Shown here piece after piece: positions 34,362 through 42,499 of a stretch of DNA of 53,751 nucleotides (position 1 is the stretch's first letter; each line of letters starts with the position of its first letter). The stretch covers positions 1 to 53,751 of the forward strand of contig JABWCH010000011.1 in NCBI GenBank assembly GCA_013359215.1. The letters run 5' to 3'. Made by a program: the position numbers and the translations under genes. The notes beneath the pieces are model-generated. The model did no database searches, had not been told where the DNA came from, and saw only the letters and a program-made list of their open reading frames with translations. This DNA comes from Candidatus Brocadiia bacterium. Its GTDB lineage: Bacteria; Planctomycetota; Uabimicrobiia; Uabimicrobiales; JABWCH01.

Positions 34362-34472
34362 AAATCACGAATGATACGAATAACACAAATGAGACGAATT
34401 AAGATGATCTATTCGTGCTATTCGTCCTCGTGCTATTCGTCCATTCGCAAAATTCGTGATAAAATACTTTTT
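34362..34472. repeat. CGAAT-type dispersed repeat
   Basis: AATCACGAATGATACGAATA on the left and repeated CTATTCGT / CCATTCG / AAATTCGTGATAAAA on the right; the two sides can pair. It lies between recJ and the sensor kinase. Confidence 0.7.
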
Positions 34473-34522
34473 TAATGTATCCAGATTGGGAGCTAAATCC
34501 ATAAGCATTCAGCATTATTTTT

Positions 34523-34582
34523 AGGAGAGCAATTGGGAGAAGCTTTTTTATAAAGAGTTTCTCCCAATTTTTATTATCTATG
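34523..34582 (+). promoter_or_regulatory. Shine-Dalgarno, long hairpin and ATG of the sensor kinase gene
   Basis: AGGAGAG (34523-34529) is followed after one base by an 18-bp hairpin (34531-34548 with 34552-34569, two G-U pairs, 3-nt loop) and then, 10 bases on, by the ATG at 34580. Linear SD-ATG distance is 50 bases; folding reduces it to 11. The stem followed by TTTTTATT is also a good intrinsic terminator for recJ. Confidence 0.5.
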
Positions 34583-37500
34583 GGAATTTATAGTATATAC
34601 TTTGCATTAAAAAGTAAGCCAGCCATTTTCCTTTTTTTATTTTGGCTTTTTTCTCTTTGTTGTGTTGAAGTGGATTACCAGATGAATCGAAGCCAGGTAA
34701 AAAAATCCTGGCAAGACTATAGAGATCAAAATCTTAGAGATATAAGCCAGTCCATTCAGGGACATTTTTATGAAATGGAAAGGCTCTCCTTTTCTGTACT
34801 TGACGAAATGCTTTTAAAAACATCTATTTTACAGGAGATCACCTATACAAACCCTTCGGAAGGATCTCTTAAAATATTCCAAGCCTTAAATGAATTTTCA
34901 TTTCCTATGGATTTAAACCGAAGAGGAATTGCGGTTTATAATCATTTAAGGCAATGTATAGCTTGGAAAAACTGCGATTTTAATCCCGCGCCTCATCTTT
35001 TGGAAGAATGTTTAAAAGGAGAACGATTTTCTACCATTGTAAAAAGTGGGCGAGGAGTTTTTGTAGTTTTATGCACTTTTGTTCCCATACCTCATCCTAA
35101 ACTTAGAGAATATATAGGCGTAGCCGTCTGTTTTTTACCTTTGGATAGCAATTACCCCCTTTCCACACGATATATCAAAAGCCAAAGCTTTGCCCAAAAA
35201 ATGCTGCAAGAATATCCAGTCCAGGACATAAGCATTAGCTATGAGGTTTTGTTTTCTACTTCTCCCCTTGCTGAAAATAGTATGCAAAGATCCCTGCAAA
35301 GCGTCAATGGGCAGCAGCTAGGCTCTCTTATCTTAACCTCGCTTCCTCAAGATACTACCCTTCAGTCATTAAAGAAAAAGCGCAATGGCCTTTTGCAGAT
35401 AAATACATGCTTTTTTTTGTTTTTTTTATTTGCTTATATCTGCTTTCAGTCTTATAAAATAGGCATAGCCATCTGGAAACAAAATCTTTTAGCAATATTT
35501 TTACTAATTTTGCTTAGAGCAATATGGTTTGCATTTCATTTCCCTAACCAGATACTGCCTTCTTATTTTTCTTCACCTAATGTTTTTCATTCTTTGATAT
35601 TCTCGGTATGGAGCGATTCCTTGGGCAATCTTTTGATAACTTGCCTTCTATTTTTTATCGTCAGCCGATTGCTCCTGATACAAACTCGTGTTTGCTCCTG
35701 GGATATGGGAAAGCACAAATCTTTTCTGTTTTCTTGCCTTGCAGCAATCCTTTTTTGCCTTTTTTTTTCTTGGGGTAACCAGTTTCTATACACTATAGTT
35801 TATTCATTAGTCAAGCATGCCAGTTTCCCTTTGTTCGATTTTACAAATTTAACTCCTAATTTCGACTCTTTCATTCTATATATCTGCATTTTATTACTGG
35901 CTTTCAGCTTTTTCTTCTTTTCTATTTCTCTCTGGAATGTCTGGCAAAAATTTCAAAAATCTTCTCTAAATAGCATATTTTATTTATCGGGCATATCTTT
36001 TATCCTCGTCTTTGCAATGGAATTATCTCCATTATGTCTCTGGAGTGTGTTTTTTTTCTCTTGCGCTATGATAGCCTATTTATATCGCTTTCCTAAACGA
36101 TATGAACTCTTCTATATTTTCCTATTGTTCACTGTTTCTTTCTCTGTTTATCCCTTTCTGCAATACTCTGCAAAAACAAAGACAAGGGCATTACTGCAAG
36201 ATAAAGCAGAAGAATTCCAGGAAAGCTTTATTCGCCATACCCTAAAGGAATCTTTAGATGCAATAGAAAACAGCCCAGAGCTTATACGCTCTTTGGAGCA
36301 GAAGAAAAACGATATAGCCTTTTTATTGTGGGCCAAAACGGATCTCTCAGAGCGATTAGACAACCTGGAGCTTATGGTTTATAGCAAAAATGAAGAAAAT
36401 CACAAAACAGCAGGGACTTTTCAACTTTTTTCTCAATTCTCTCTCAACATGCCAAACCCTCTATGGTATCGTCCTTTGCTACAAAAGGTTAAAAATGAAC
36501 AAAAACAACTTTTAGAAAACTTGCCAGGGATTAGTCCAGAAGGAAAAAATATGCTATTTTATCTGGCAAGTTTACCTATACATAACAGCAAAGACAAAAT
36601 AATTGCATCTGTAGTTCTTATAACGCGCTATCCTCAAATTGCACAGTCTTTGCCAGTCCCAGAAGTATTTGCTAAAAAGCCAACTCTTGCTTCTATACCG
36701 CTTTTAATGGCAAACTTCGAAAACCAAAACATGTTTGTAAGCAATAACCCCTATGTTTCCAAAAATTTTAAGCCATCTCCCCAGGTAATCAAGGAAGTGC
36801 AAGAAAATCAAAAAAATTTATGGATAGAAGAAAGTATAGAAAATTGCGAATATGATAACTTCTACTTTTTGTGGGTTTCTAAAGCATGGCTTGAGAGCAG
36901 AAAGGAATGGACGACCAAAGAAACCATTGGAATGATTGGATATCCCCTTCCCTCCCAGATCACGAAAATTTTTCACCTTCTGCAATTTTTTGTATCAGGT
37001 TTTGCTTTTTTCCTTGCACCTTTGTTTCTTGCCAGAATCTTATATCATCTCCTAAAACAAGGCATTTCCTTAAACAAAATCCGATTGCCCTTTGAATATA
37101 AAATCCTAATCAGCTTTTTGCTTATCTCAGGGATACCTGTTTTTATCATGGGCATTTTAAATAAAGAAAAAGCCATTTCTCAAATTTGGGAAAGCTATGC
37201 TAAAAACCTTACAGAATCGCTGCAAAATGCAGAAAAAGCAATGAGAGAGGAGACTTATGTGCCTTTGACTGTTGATGAAATGGATCCCAAAATGCCAAAC
37301 GATGATTTTTGTAAAAGTTGGGGAGAGCGAAACAGAAGCATGCTCAATGTTTATCTTTCCTCTCAGCCATTTTTATTGGCAACAAATCGGCGAGAGCTAT
37401 TCTATACAGAATTGCTCCCTACCAGGATTTCAGGAGCAGCATACTACCAACTTATATTAGAAAAAAAGGAAATTTACATAACTCTCGAATCCATAGCAGA

Positions 37501-38563
37501 CTACAATTTTGTTGTAGGGTATAAATCCCTTGTTTCTGCACTGGACAAGAAAGAGATTGTTGGAGTGATAAGCATTCCTATGATCTACAGACAATCCGAG
37601 GTAAAAAGAGAAATTTCCGAAATGATGGCAACCGTTCTGACGATTTATATTCTCATCTTTTTTATAGTCATGGTAATAGGAATCATTCTTGCCCACCAGA
37701 TCACAAGACCTCTTGCTCATCTCATGAAAGCAATCCATAGTGTTTCTAGCGGAAATCTCGATATTATGATCCCCATCACTTCGAAAGACGAATTCGGTGA
37801 GCTGGTAGACTCTTTTAACCGCATGACAAAAGACCTGAAAACAAGCCGAGAGCGTTTAATTCAGGCAGAAAAAGATGCTGCCTGGCGAGAAATGGCAAGA
37901 CAGATAGCCCACGAAATCAAAAATCCTCTAACACCCATGAAGCTTTCTGCCCAACATATCCAGAGAGCATATAAAGACCAGGCAAAAAACTTCGATAAAA
38001 TTTTGGATAAAGGAATTTCCAACATCATTGATGCCATTGACTCTCTTTCCAAAACCGCATCTAGCTTCTCCGAGTTCGCCAGGTTCACCAAGCCAACGCT
38101 TGCTATGTATGCCTTAGAACCTCTATTTTCAGACTGTATAGAACTATTTGCCCACTATGCAGAACAAAATATCCATATCACAGCCCAAATACAGCCCAAT
38201 CTTCCCAAAGCCATTACAGACCCACACCAGTTAAAACGAGTTTTATTTAACCTTCTAACCAATGCAGTGCAAGCCATCAAAAATCCCCCAGGACAAATCG
38301 TCCTTGCTTGCCAGAAAGCCACAGAGGACAGCAAAAAAATTCTGATTACTATACAAGACAATGGTTCAGGCATTCCAGAAAACATCAAGCCCCACCTCTT
38401 TGAACCCAATTTTTCTACCAAAACCCATGGAAGCGGTTTGGGCCTAGCCATTTGTAAACGCGCCATAGACCACATGGGCGGCAATATTTCTATCCAAAGC
38501 CAGGAAGGCAAAGGAACGCAAGTAGTTATAGCTTTATATACAGAATTACCAAAATCATCCTAA
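34580..38563 (+). CDS. large NtrY-like membrane sensor histidine kinase
   Basis: 1327 residues, far larger than NtrY (about 750). N-terminal span (about 13-28), an extracytoplasmic sensing region (about 30-270), a block of roughly eight spans (about 275-530), a second large extracytoplasmic region, further spans, another sensing region (about 870-1015), then HAMP (about 1033-1090), HisKA with HEIKNPLTPMKLSAQHIQRA (His near 1110) and HATPase_c with FNLLTNAVQAI, DNGSGIPE and GSGLGLAICKRAI. The HEIKNPLTP box and following helix are typical of the NtrY/NtrB-related kinases that work with sigma-54 activators. No response regulator is adjacent. No Shine-Dalgarno directly precedes the ATG. Confidence 0.88.
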   Translation: MGIYSIYFALKSKPAIFLFLFWLFSLCCVEVDYQMNRSQVKKSWQDYRDQNLRDISQSIQGHFYEMERLSFSVLDEMLLKTSILQEITYTNPSEGSLKIFQALNEFSFPMDLNRRGIAVYNHLRQCIAWKNCDFNPAPHLLEECLKGERFSTIVKSGRGVFVVLCTFVPIPHPKLREYIGVAVCFLPLDSNYPLSTRYIKSQSFAQKMLQEYPVQDISISYEVLFSTSPLAENSMQRSLQSVNGQQLGSLILTSLPQDTTLQSLKKKRNGLLQINTCFFLFFLFAYICFQSYKIGIAIWKQNLLAIFLLILLRAIWFAFHFPNQILPSYFSSPNVFHSLIFSVWSDSLGNLLITCLLFFIVSRLLLIQTRVCSWDMGKHKSFLFSCLAAILFCLFFSWGNQFLYTIVYSLVKHASFPLFDFTNLTPNFDSFILYICILLLAFSFFFFSISLWNVWQKFQKSSLNSIFYLSGISFILVFAMELSPLCLWSVFFFSCAMIAYLYRFPKRYELFYIFLLFTVSFSVYPFLQYSAKTKTRALLQDKAEEFQESFIRHTLKESLDAIENSPELIRSLEQKKNDIAFLLWAKTDLSERLDNLELMVYSKNEENHKTAGTFQLFSQFSLNMPNPLWYRPLLQKVKNEQKQLLENLPGISPEGKNMLFYLASLPIHNSKDKIIASVVLITRYPQIAQSLPVPEVFAKKPTLASIPLLMANFENQNMFVSNNPYVSKNFKPSPQVIKEVQENQKNLWIEESIENCEYDNFYFLWVSKAWLESRKEWTTKETIGMIGYPLPSQITKIFHLLQFFVSGFAFFLAPLFLARILYHLLKQGISLNKIRLPFEYKILISFLLISGIPVFIMGILNKEKAISQIWESYAKNLTESLQNAEKAMREETYVPLTVDEMDPKMPNDDFCKSWGERNRSMLNVYLSSQPFLLATNRRELFYTELLPTRISGAAYYQLILEKKEIYITLESIADYNFVVGYKSLVSALDKKEIVGVISIPMIYRQSEVKREISEMMATVLTIYILIFFIVMVIGIILAHQITRPLAHLMKAIHSVSSGNLDIMIPITSKDEFGELVDSFNRMTKDLKTSRERLIQAEKDAAWREMARQIAHEIKNPLTPMKLSAQHIQRAYKDQAKNFDKILDKGISNIIDAIDSLSKTASSFSEFARFTKPTLAMYALEPLFSDCIELFAHYAEQNIHITAQIQPNLPKAITDPHQLKRVLFNLLTNAVQAIKNPPGQIVLACQKATEDSKKILITIQDNGSGIPENIKPHLFEPNFSTKTHGSGLGLAICKRAIDHMGGNISIQSQEGKGTQVVIALYTELPKSS

Positions 38564-38656
38564 AATAATACTTGCCACAATACGTGCGCATTAGTTCAGC
38601 AATTAGGTTGATTCTCGTGCCATGTTCTTTTTATCGTGCAACGCCCTCTCCTCATT

Positions 38657-38684
38657 CCTCTGCGACCTTTGCGCCTCTGCGGTT
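38657..38684 (+). repeat. CTCTGCG-type short repeat
   Basis: CCTCTGCGACCTTTGCGCCT followed by CTGCGG, in the gap between convergent genes. Relative of the copies at 24156 and 40918. Confidence 0.5.
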
Positions 38685-38696
38685 AATTATTTTTTA

Positions 38697-39437
38697 TCAA
38701 TATGTTGCAATAGGTACAAAAACTTTTGAACAAATACCTATAAAGTCTATTATGGCTTTTTGGCTATTATAAAAGGCAATATCCATACGCCAATGTTTGT
38801 GGTTTCTGTCGCCTGCTGTGTTGGATACCCCGCGAATTTCCATAAACGGTTTTCCATAGCTTGTCGCTACCTGCGCCACAGCAGAGCCTTCCATATTTTC
38901 TCCCAAAGCCCCAAACCTTTTCTCTAAAACTTTGGCTACTTTTCTGCTACCGCTGACAGTGGAAACCGTGAGCATGCTTCCATAATATACTTTATAGGGG
39001 AGGGGCACAAAAAGCTCTTGTGTTTTACAAAGAAAACGATGCCAGTATTTTTTATCGTGTATTTTTAAAAAGCTAAAAGAAAATTTTTCAGGGCTTTGCC
39101 ATCCATGGGAGTCTTTGATTCCATAATCTCCGTGAATCTCTTCCTGTGCTACAATCACATCGCCTTGCTTGATATTTTCCTTATAAGATCCGCAGCAGCC
39201 TACCATCCAGACTTCGGAAAAATTCTTTTGGCTCATTAGAACAGCAGAATTGGCAGCAGCATTGACGACTCCAATCCCAACATTTGCCAAAGTATAGCAT
39301 GTACTTTTATGCTGGAACTGCCATATTTCCTGACAACATTCAGGCAGCTTTCTGTACTTTTTGCAAGTGCTGTTAAAACGCTGGCAAATATGCTCTATCT
39401 CGGCTTTTACAGCAGAAAGAATCAGGATATTTTTCAT
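38697..39437 (-). CDS. mqnB: futalosine hydrolase-like nucleosidase
   Basis: 246 residues. Nucleoside phosphorylase fold with LANVGIGVVNAAANSAVLM, MVGCCGSYKENIKQGDVIVA and the C-terminal ENMEGSAVAQVATSYGKPFM that continues EIRGVSNTAGDR. The last stretch is the futalosine-hydrolase version of the MTA/SAH nucleosidase motif, where the ENMEG glutamates and the SN(x)xG(D)R Asp/Asn act in catalysis. It would release dehypoxanthine futalosine for menaquinone synthesis. MTA/SAH nucleosidase is the alternative. The AGGAT before the ATG lies at the very end of an inserted repeat (39448-39605). Confidence 0.8.
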   Translation of the reverse strand: MKNILILSAVKAEIEHICQRFNSTCKKYRKLPECCQEIWQFQHKSTCYTLANVGIGVVNAAANSAVLMSQKNFSEVWMVGCCGSYKENIKQGDVIVAQEEIHGDYGIKDSHGWQSPEKFSFSFLKIHDKKYWHRFLCKTQELFVPLPYKVYYGSMLTVSTVSGSRKVAKVLEKRFGALGENMEGSAVAQVATSYGKPFMEIRGVSNTAGDRNHKHWRMDIAFYNSQKAIIDFIGICSKVFVPIATY

Positions 39438-39447
39438 ATTTTTCTAT

Positions 39448-39605
39448 CCTATCTCAAAACTAAAAAGGTATGAATCACGAATGAGACGAATATATAAATT
39501 ACGCGAATGAAACTTTTATAAAAACTATTCGTGCCATTCATCATTCGTCTTATTCGTGATAAAAATCTTTGCTTTTTCGGAAAACATTAAACTTCTTAGT
39601 TTCTA
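39448..39605 (-). repeat. 167-bp dispersed element, copy 3 (inverted)
   Basis: Reverse orientation of the elements at 2095 and 46494. Its first three bases (TAG on the minus strand) are the stop codon of the aminotransferase, and its other end lies 10 bases before the mqnB ATG, contributing purines to that ribosome-binding site. Confidence 0.75.
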
Positions 39606-40892
39606 TTTGGGAGCATTTTTCATAATCCCTTCCAAAATTTCCAATGCCTGGGCGATCTGGTTTTCTGTAACGATCAGAGGAGGCATAAACGTAAGGACAT
39701 TGCGGGATGGCCCTGTTTTTCCCAGAAGCAGCCCTTGATTTTTAGCCTCTTCCAATATGCTATCGGTCAAACCAGGATAAGGAGATAGTGCTGAGGGGCC
39801 TAATTCCATTCCAAACATCAGCCCCTTTCCACGAACATCTCCTATCAATTCAGGGAATCTTTCCTTGAGCTTTTGCAGTCCTTTTGCCAGGATTTGGCCT
39901 TTTAGAAAAGAAGATTGTATCAGATTGTCTCGAACCAGAATTTCCAAAAACTTTCTTCCTGCTTCCATGCTGACAGGATTTCCGCCAAAAGTAGAAGCCC
40001 CAGGCCGTTTATAGGCTTGAGCGATTTCTTCCTTTGCCGAGAAAAATCCAACAGGCGTTCCGCCGCCCAGGGATTTTCCTCCACAAACAATATCAGGTTC
40101 TACTTCATAGTGTTCCATGGCAAATTTTTTGCCTGTTCTCCCAAAACCAGTCTGCGTTTCATCTACAATGAAAAGACCACCTGCTTTTTTTACAATATCG
40201 TATACCAATTGGAAATAGCGATCTGGGGGAACTGTGATGCCGCCATTTCCCTGGATAGGTTCTGCAATAAAAGCAGCGATTTTTCCAGAAGTGCATGTAG
40301 AAATGATTCTCTCTATTTCCAAGGCACATTGCATATTGTCGTTTTCTGGTTGATGGCAATGATAACAGCATGGTACTGGTGCGTGGCTAATTCCGCCAAC
40401 AGGAAAAGGGTCTGTACGCCAAAAGCTCAACCCCGTAAGGCTCATGCCTAACTTTGTTCTGCCGTGAAGGCTATTTTGCAAGACAATAAATTCGCTTCTC
40501 CCAGTATACAAAGATGCCAGCAAGCAAGCACCTTCCACTGCTTCCGTAGCACTAGCGCAAAAAAAGGTTCTAGGTATATTCCACGGAGAAAACATAGCCA
40601 ATGCTTCTGCAAGGTTTACAATGGACTCCTGCAAATAGATTGTGGTTGTATGCTGTAGTGTTTTTACCTGATCGCAAATCGCCTCTACCATTTCTGGATG
40701 GCAATGCCCCAAAGCATGGACAGAAACTCCTGCATAAAAATCCAGATACTTTTTACCTTTATGATCATACATATACATACCACTCCCCCTCACAAATTGG
40801 GGAGGATCTTTATAAAAATGGTAAACACAAGGCATAAGATACTTTTGCTTTTTTGCCAGAATTTCTTCTGGGCCAATCCATAAATCTTTCAT
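39603..40892 (-). CDS. class III pyridoxal-phosphate aminotransferase
   Basis: 429 residues. Full-length fold-type I enzyme: GSGMYMYDHKGKKYLDFYAG at the N-terminus, CASATEAVEGACLLA, the DETQTGFGRTGK Asp that holds the pyridine nitrogen, and the Schiff-base Lys in CGGKSLGGGTP (about residue 272). Its closest look is to alanine-glyoxylate / 4-aminobutyrate-type enzymes; the substrate cannot be told from sequence. Only a weak ribosome-binding site. The reading frame ends exactly at the border of a dispersed repeat. Confidence 0.88.
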   Translation of the reverse strand: MKDLWIGPEEILAKKQKYLMPCVYHFYKDPPQFVRGSGMYMYDHKGKKYLDFYAGVSVHALGHCHPEMVEAICDQVKTLQHTTTIYLQESIVNLAEALAMFSPWNIPRTFFCASATEAVEGACLLASLYTGRSEFIVLQNSLHGRTKLGMSLTGLSFWRTDPFPVGGISHAPVPCCYHCHQPENDNMQCALEIERIISTCTSGKIAAFIAEPIQGNGGITVPPDRYFQLVYDIVKKAGGLFIVDETQTGFGRTGKKFAMEHYEVEPDIVCGGKSLGGGTPVGFFSAKEEIAQAYKRPGASTFGGNPVSMEAGRKFLEILVRDNLIQSSFLKGQILAKGLQKLKERFPELIGDVRGKGLMFGMELGPSALSPYPGLTDSILEEAKNQGLLLGKTGPSRNVLTFMPPLIVTENQIAQALEILEGIMKNAPK

Positions 40893-40917
40893 AATTTGTT
40901 GTCTTTCTTTATCTGCA

Positions 40918-40942
40918 TACTCTGCGTCTCTGCGCTGAAATC
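40918..40942 (+). repeat. CTCTGCG-type short repeat
   Basis: TACTCTGCGTCTCTGCGCTG followed by AAAT, upstream of the minus-strand aminotransferase. Relative of the copies at 24156 and 38657. Confidence 0.45.
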
Positions 40943-40971
40943 ATAATGGGGAAGTTATTTAATTCTCATCG

Positions 40972-42147
40972 CTAAGCATAGGAAACTTTGCGAGAAGTGC
41001 GGAATTTAGCACCAAAGAAGTAGAGGAGAATTTTGTCTACCCTTTTGGCCCAGGATGCTTCGTTGTGTTCGCCTTCTTCGTCTTCCATATATTCCAAATC
41101 ATCGTGGAGGCGGAAGCCTTTTGCTATGAGTGCATCTCTTAAGGCTCTTGTATCTCTTACTGCCATATTGATACCATTGATTTCATAGCCTTCCATCATT
41201 CCTATATCTAACCAGATTTTGATAGGTGGTTTGCTTCGCGATTTTTTGACCATCTTTAAAATGTCTCGGTTGTCCCACCAAACAGACGGAGAAACAACGC
41301 CTGCCATGGAAAAGACTTTGGAGTATTTCCATGCTATATACAAAGAAACAAGACCACCCAGAGAAGATCCCATAATTCCTGTATATTGTCGGTCTTTGAG
41401 TGTGCGGTATTTTGTATCGATAAAGGGCTTCAGGTCGTTGATGATAAAGTCTGCGTACAGATCCGCTTTACCACCTCCCTGGTTGGGGACATAAACGTGG
41501 GTATATTCTCTGTCTCGCTGGCTATTGTTTTCTATGGCTACAATGATAATTTCGCGGATTTTTTTTTCTTTAATCAGCTTTTCTGCTGTTTCATCTAGTT
41601 CCCATTCTACTCCCAAAAAGGCTGTTGCCTTGTCGAATACATTGTTTCCATCATGAGTGTATAAAACAGGATAGTGCTGGTTTGTGTTTTTTTCATATCC
41701 AGGAGGTAAATAAACCCATATTGTGCGTTTATTGTTTAGCTTTGTGGCTTTAAAATTTTTGTGGGTCTGGATATTCCCGCAGATGGTATGCTTTTTCGCT
41801 GGATTAGGTTGTCCCATATCACCCCAGTTGTCTATTTTCAAATTTATAACCCTCCCTTGCTTGACTAGCAAGGAACGATTGGGGCGATCATGAAATTCTT
41901 CATTTTTTTCCACAGTATTCCAATCCCCTCGCGTGAATTTATATTGTAAATATGTATCTTTAGGCAAGATTATGCTCGTTTGATAACGGCCAGGTGCTAC
42001 ATTTTTCAAGGGGCAACCTTTGGGATCCCAATTTTTGAGCTTAGGATGGTTGCCTGTCATATAGATTGTAGAATTTGTATTTTCTGGAACTTCTACGAGG
42101 AAAGTCACTCGTACATTCGGACTTTTTAAGCTAACGACTGTATTCAT
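40972..42147 (-). CDS. esterase of the Fes/esterase D family with N-terminal CBM20-like domain
   Basis: 391 residues, no signal peptide. Residues about 8-100 look like a starch-binding CBM20/beta-sandwich domain (VRVTFLVEV, MTGNHPKLKNWDP, YQTSIILPKDTYLQYKFTRG). Residues about 125-375 form an alpha/beta hydrolase of the putative-esterase family: VYLPPGYE, VLYTHDGNNVFD, the nucleophile elbow GSSLGGL (Ser near 261) and a C-terminal His in EGEHNEASW. Substrate unknown; the combination suggests acyl groups on glycans or a glycogen-associated esterase (inference). AAGGGGAT precedes the ATG. Confidence 0.8.
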   Translation of the reverse strand: MNTVVSLKSPNVRVTFLVEVPENTNSTIYMTGNHPKLKNWDPKGCPLKNVAPGRYQTSIILPKDTYLQYKFTRGDWNTVEKNEEFHDRPNRSLLVKQGRVINLKIDNWGDMGQPNPAKKHTICGNIQTHKNFKATKLNNKRTIWVYLPPGYEKNTNQHYPVLYTHDGNNVFDKATAFLGVEWELDETAEKLIKEKKIREIIIVAIENNSQRDREYTHVYVPNQGGGKADLYADFIINDLKPFIDTKYRTLKDRQYTGIMGSSLGGLVSLYIAWKYSKVFSMAGVVSPSVWWDNRDILKMVKKSRSKPPIKIWLDIGMMEGYEINGINMAVRDTRALRDALIAKGFRLHDDLEYMEDEEGEHNEASWAKRVDKILLYFFGAKFRTSRKVSYA

Positions 42148-42166
42148 ATATTATGATATCCCCTTT

Positions 42167-42499
42167 TCAAAGAAGAATTCCTATAAAAAAACCAAACACA
42201 AAGGTTAAGAAAGGGATAAGCCAATAGAAAAATTTTTTTTTGGATACTACAATTTCTTGCATTTCTTTAAAACAATAAGGGCAGGATAGTTCATATCCAA
42301 TATAGTTGCAATTAGAGCATTTTCTTTTTTGGTTCTCGATTTCGACTTCTTGATCTATATCAGGAAAACGTTGAATTTGCAATAGCGTATTGCAAGAGGA
42401 ACAGACGATTTGGTCTTCGGTAAAGGAAGGTGATACCTGTAAAACAGCTCCACAAGGACACAAAAATTCTTGCATTTCCATGGTTATTTTTTGCTCCAT
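42167..42499 (-). CDS. small membrane protein with two zinc ribbons
   Basis: 110 residues. Two cysteine-rich ribbons (CPCG ... CSSC at about 14-36; CSNC ... CPYC at about 60-75) and a C-terminal membrane span (FFYWLIPFLTFVFGFFIGIL). No named family recognised. It overlaps the kinase gene's 3' end by 16 bases, so it is in the kinase operon; a partner role with the kinase is possible but unproven. Confidence 0.6.
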   Translation of the reverse strand: MEQKITMEMQEFLCPCGAVLQVSPSFTEDQIVCSSCNTLLQIQRFPDIDQEVEIENQKRKCSNCNYIGYELSCPYCFKEMQEIVVSKKKFFYWLIPFLTFVFGFFIGILL

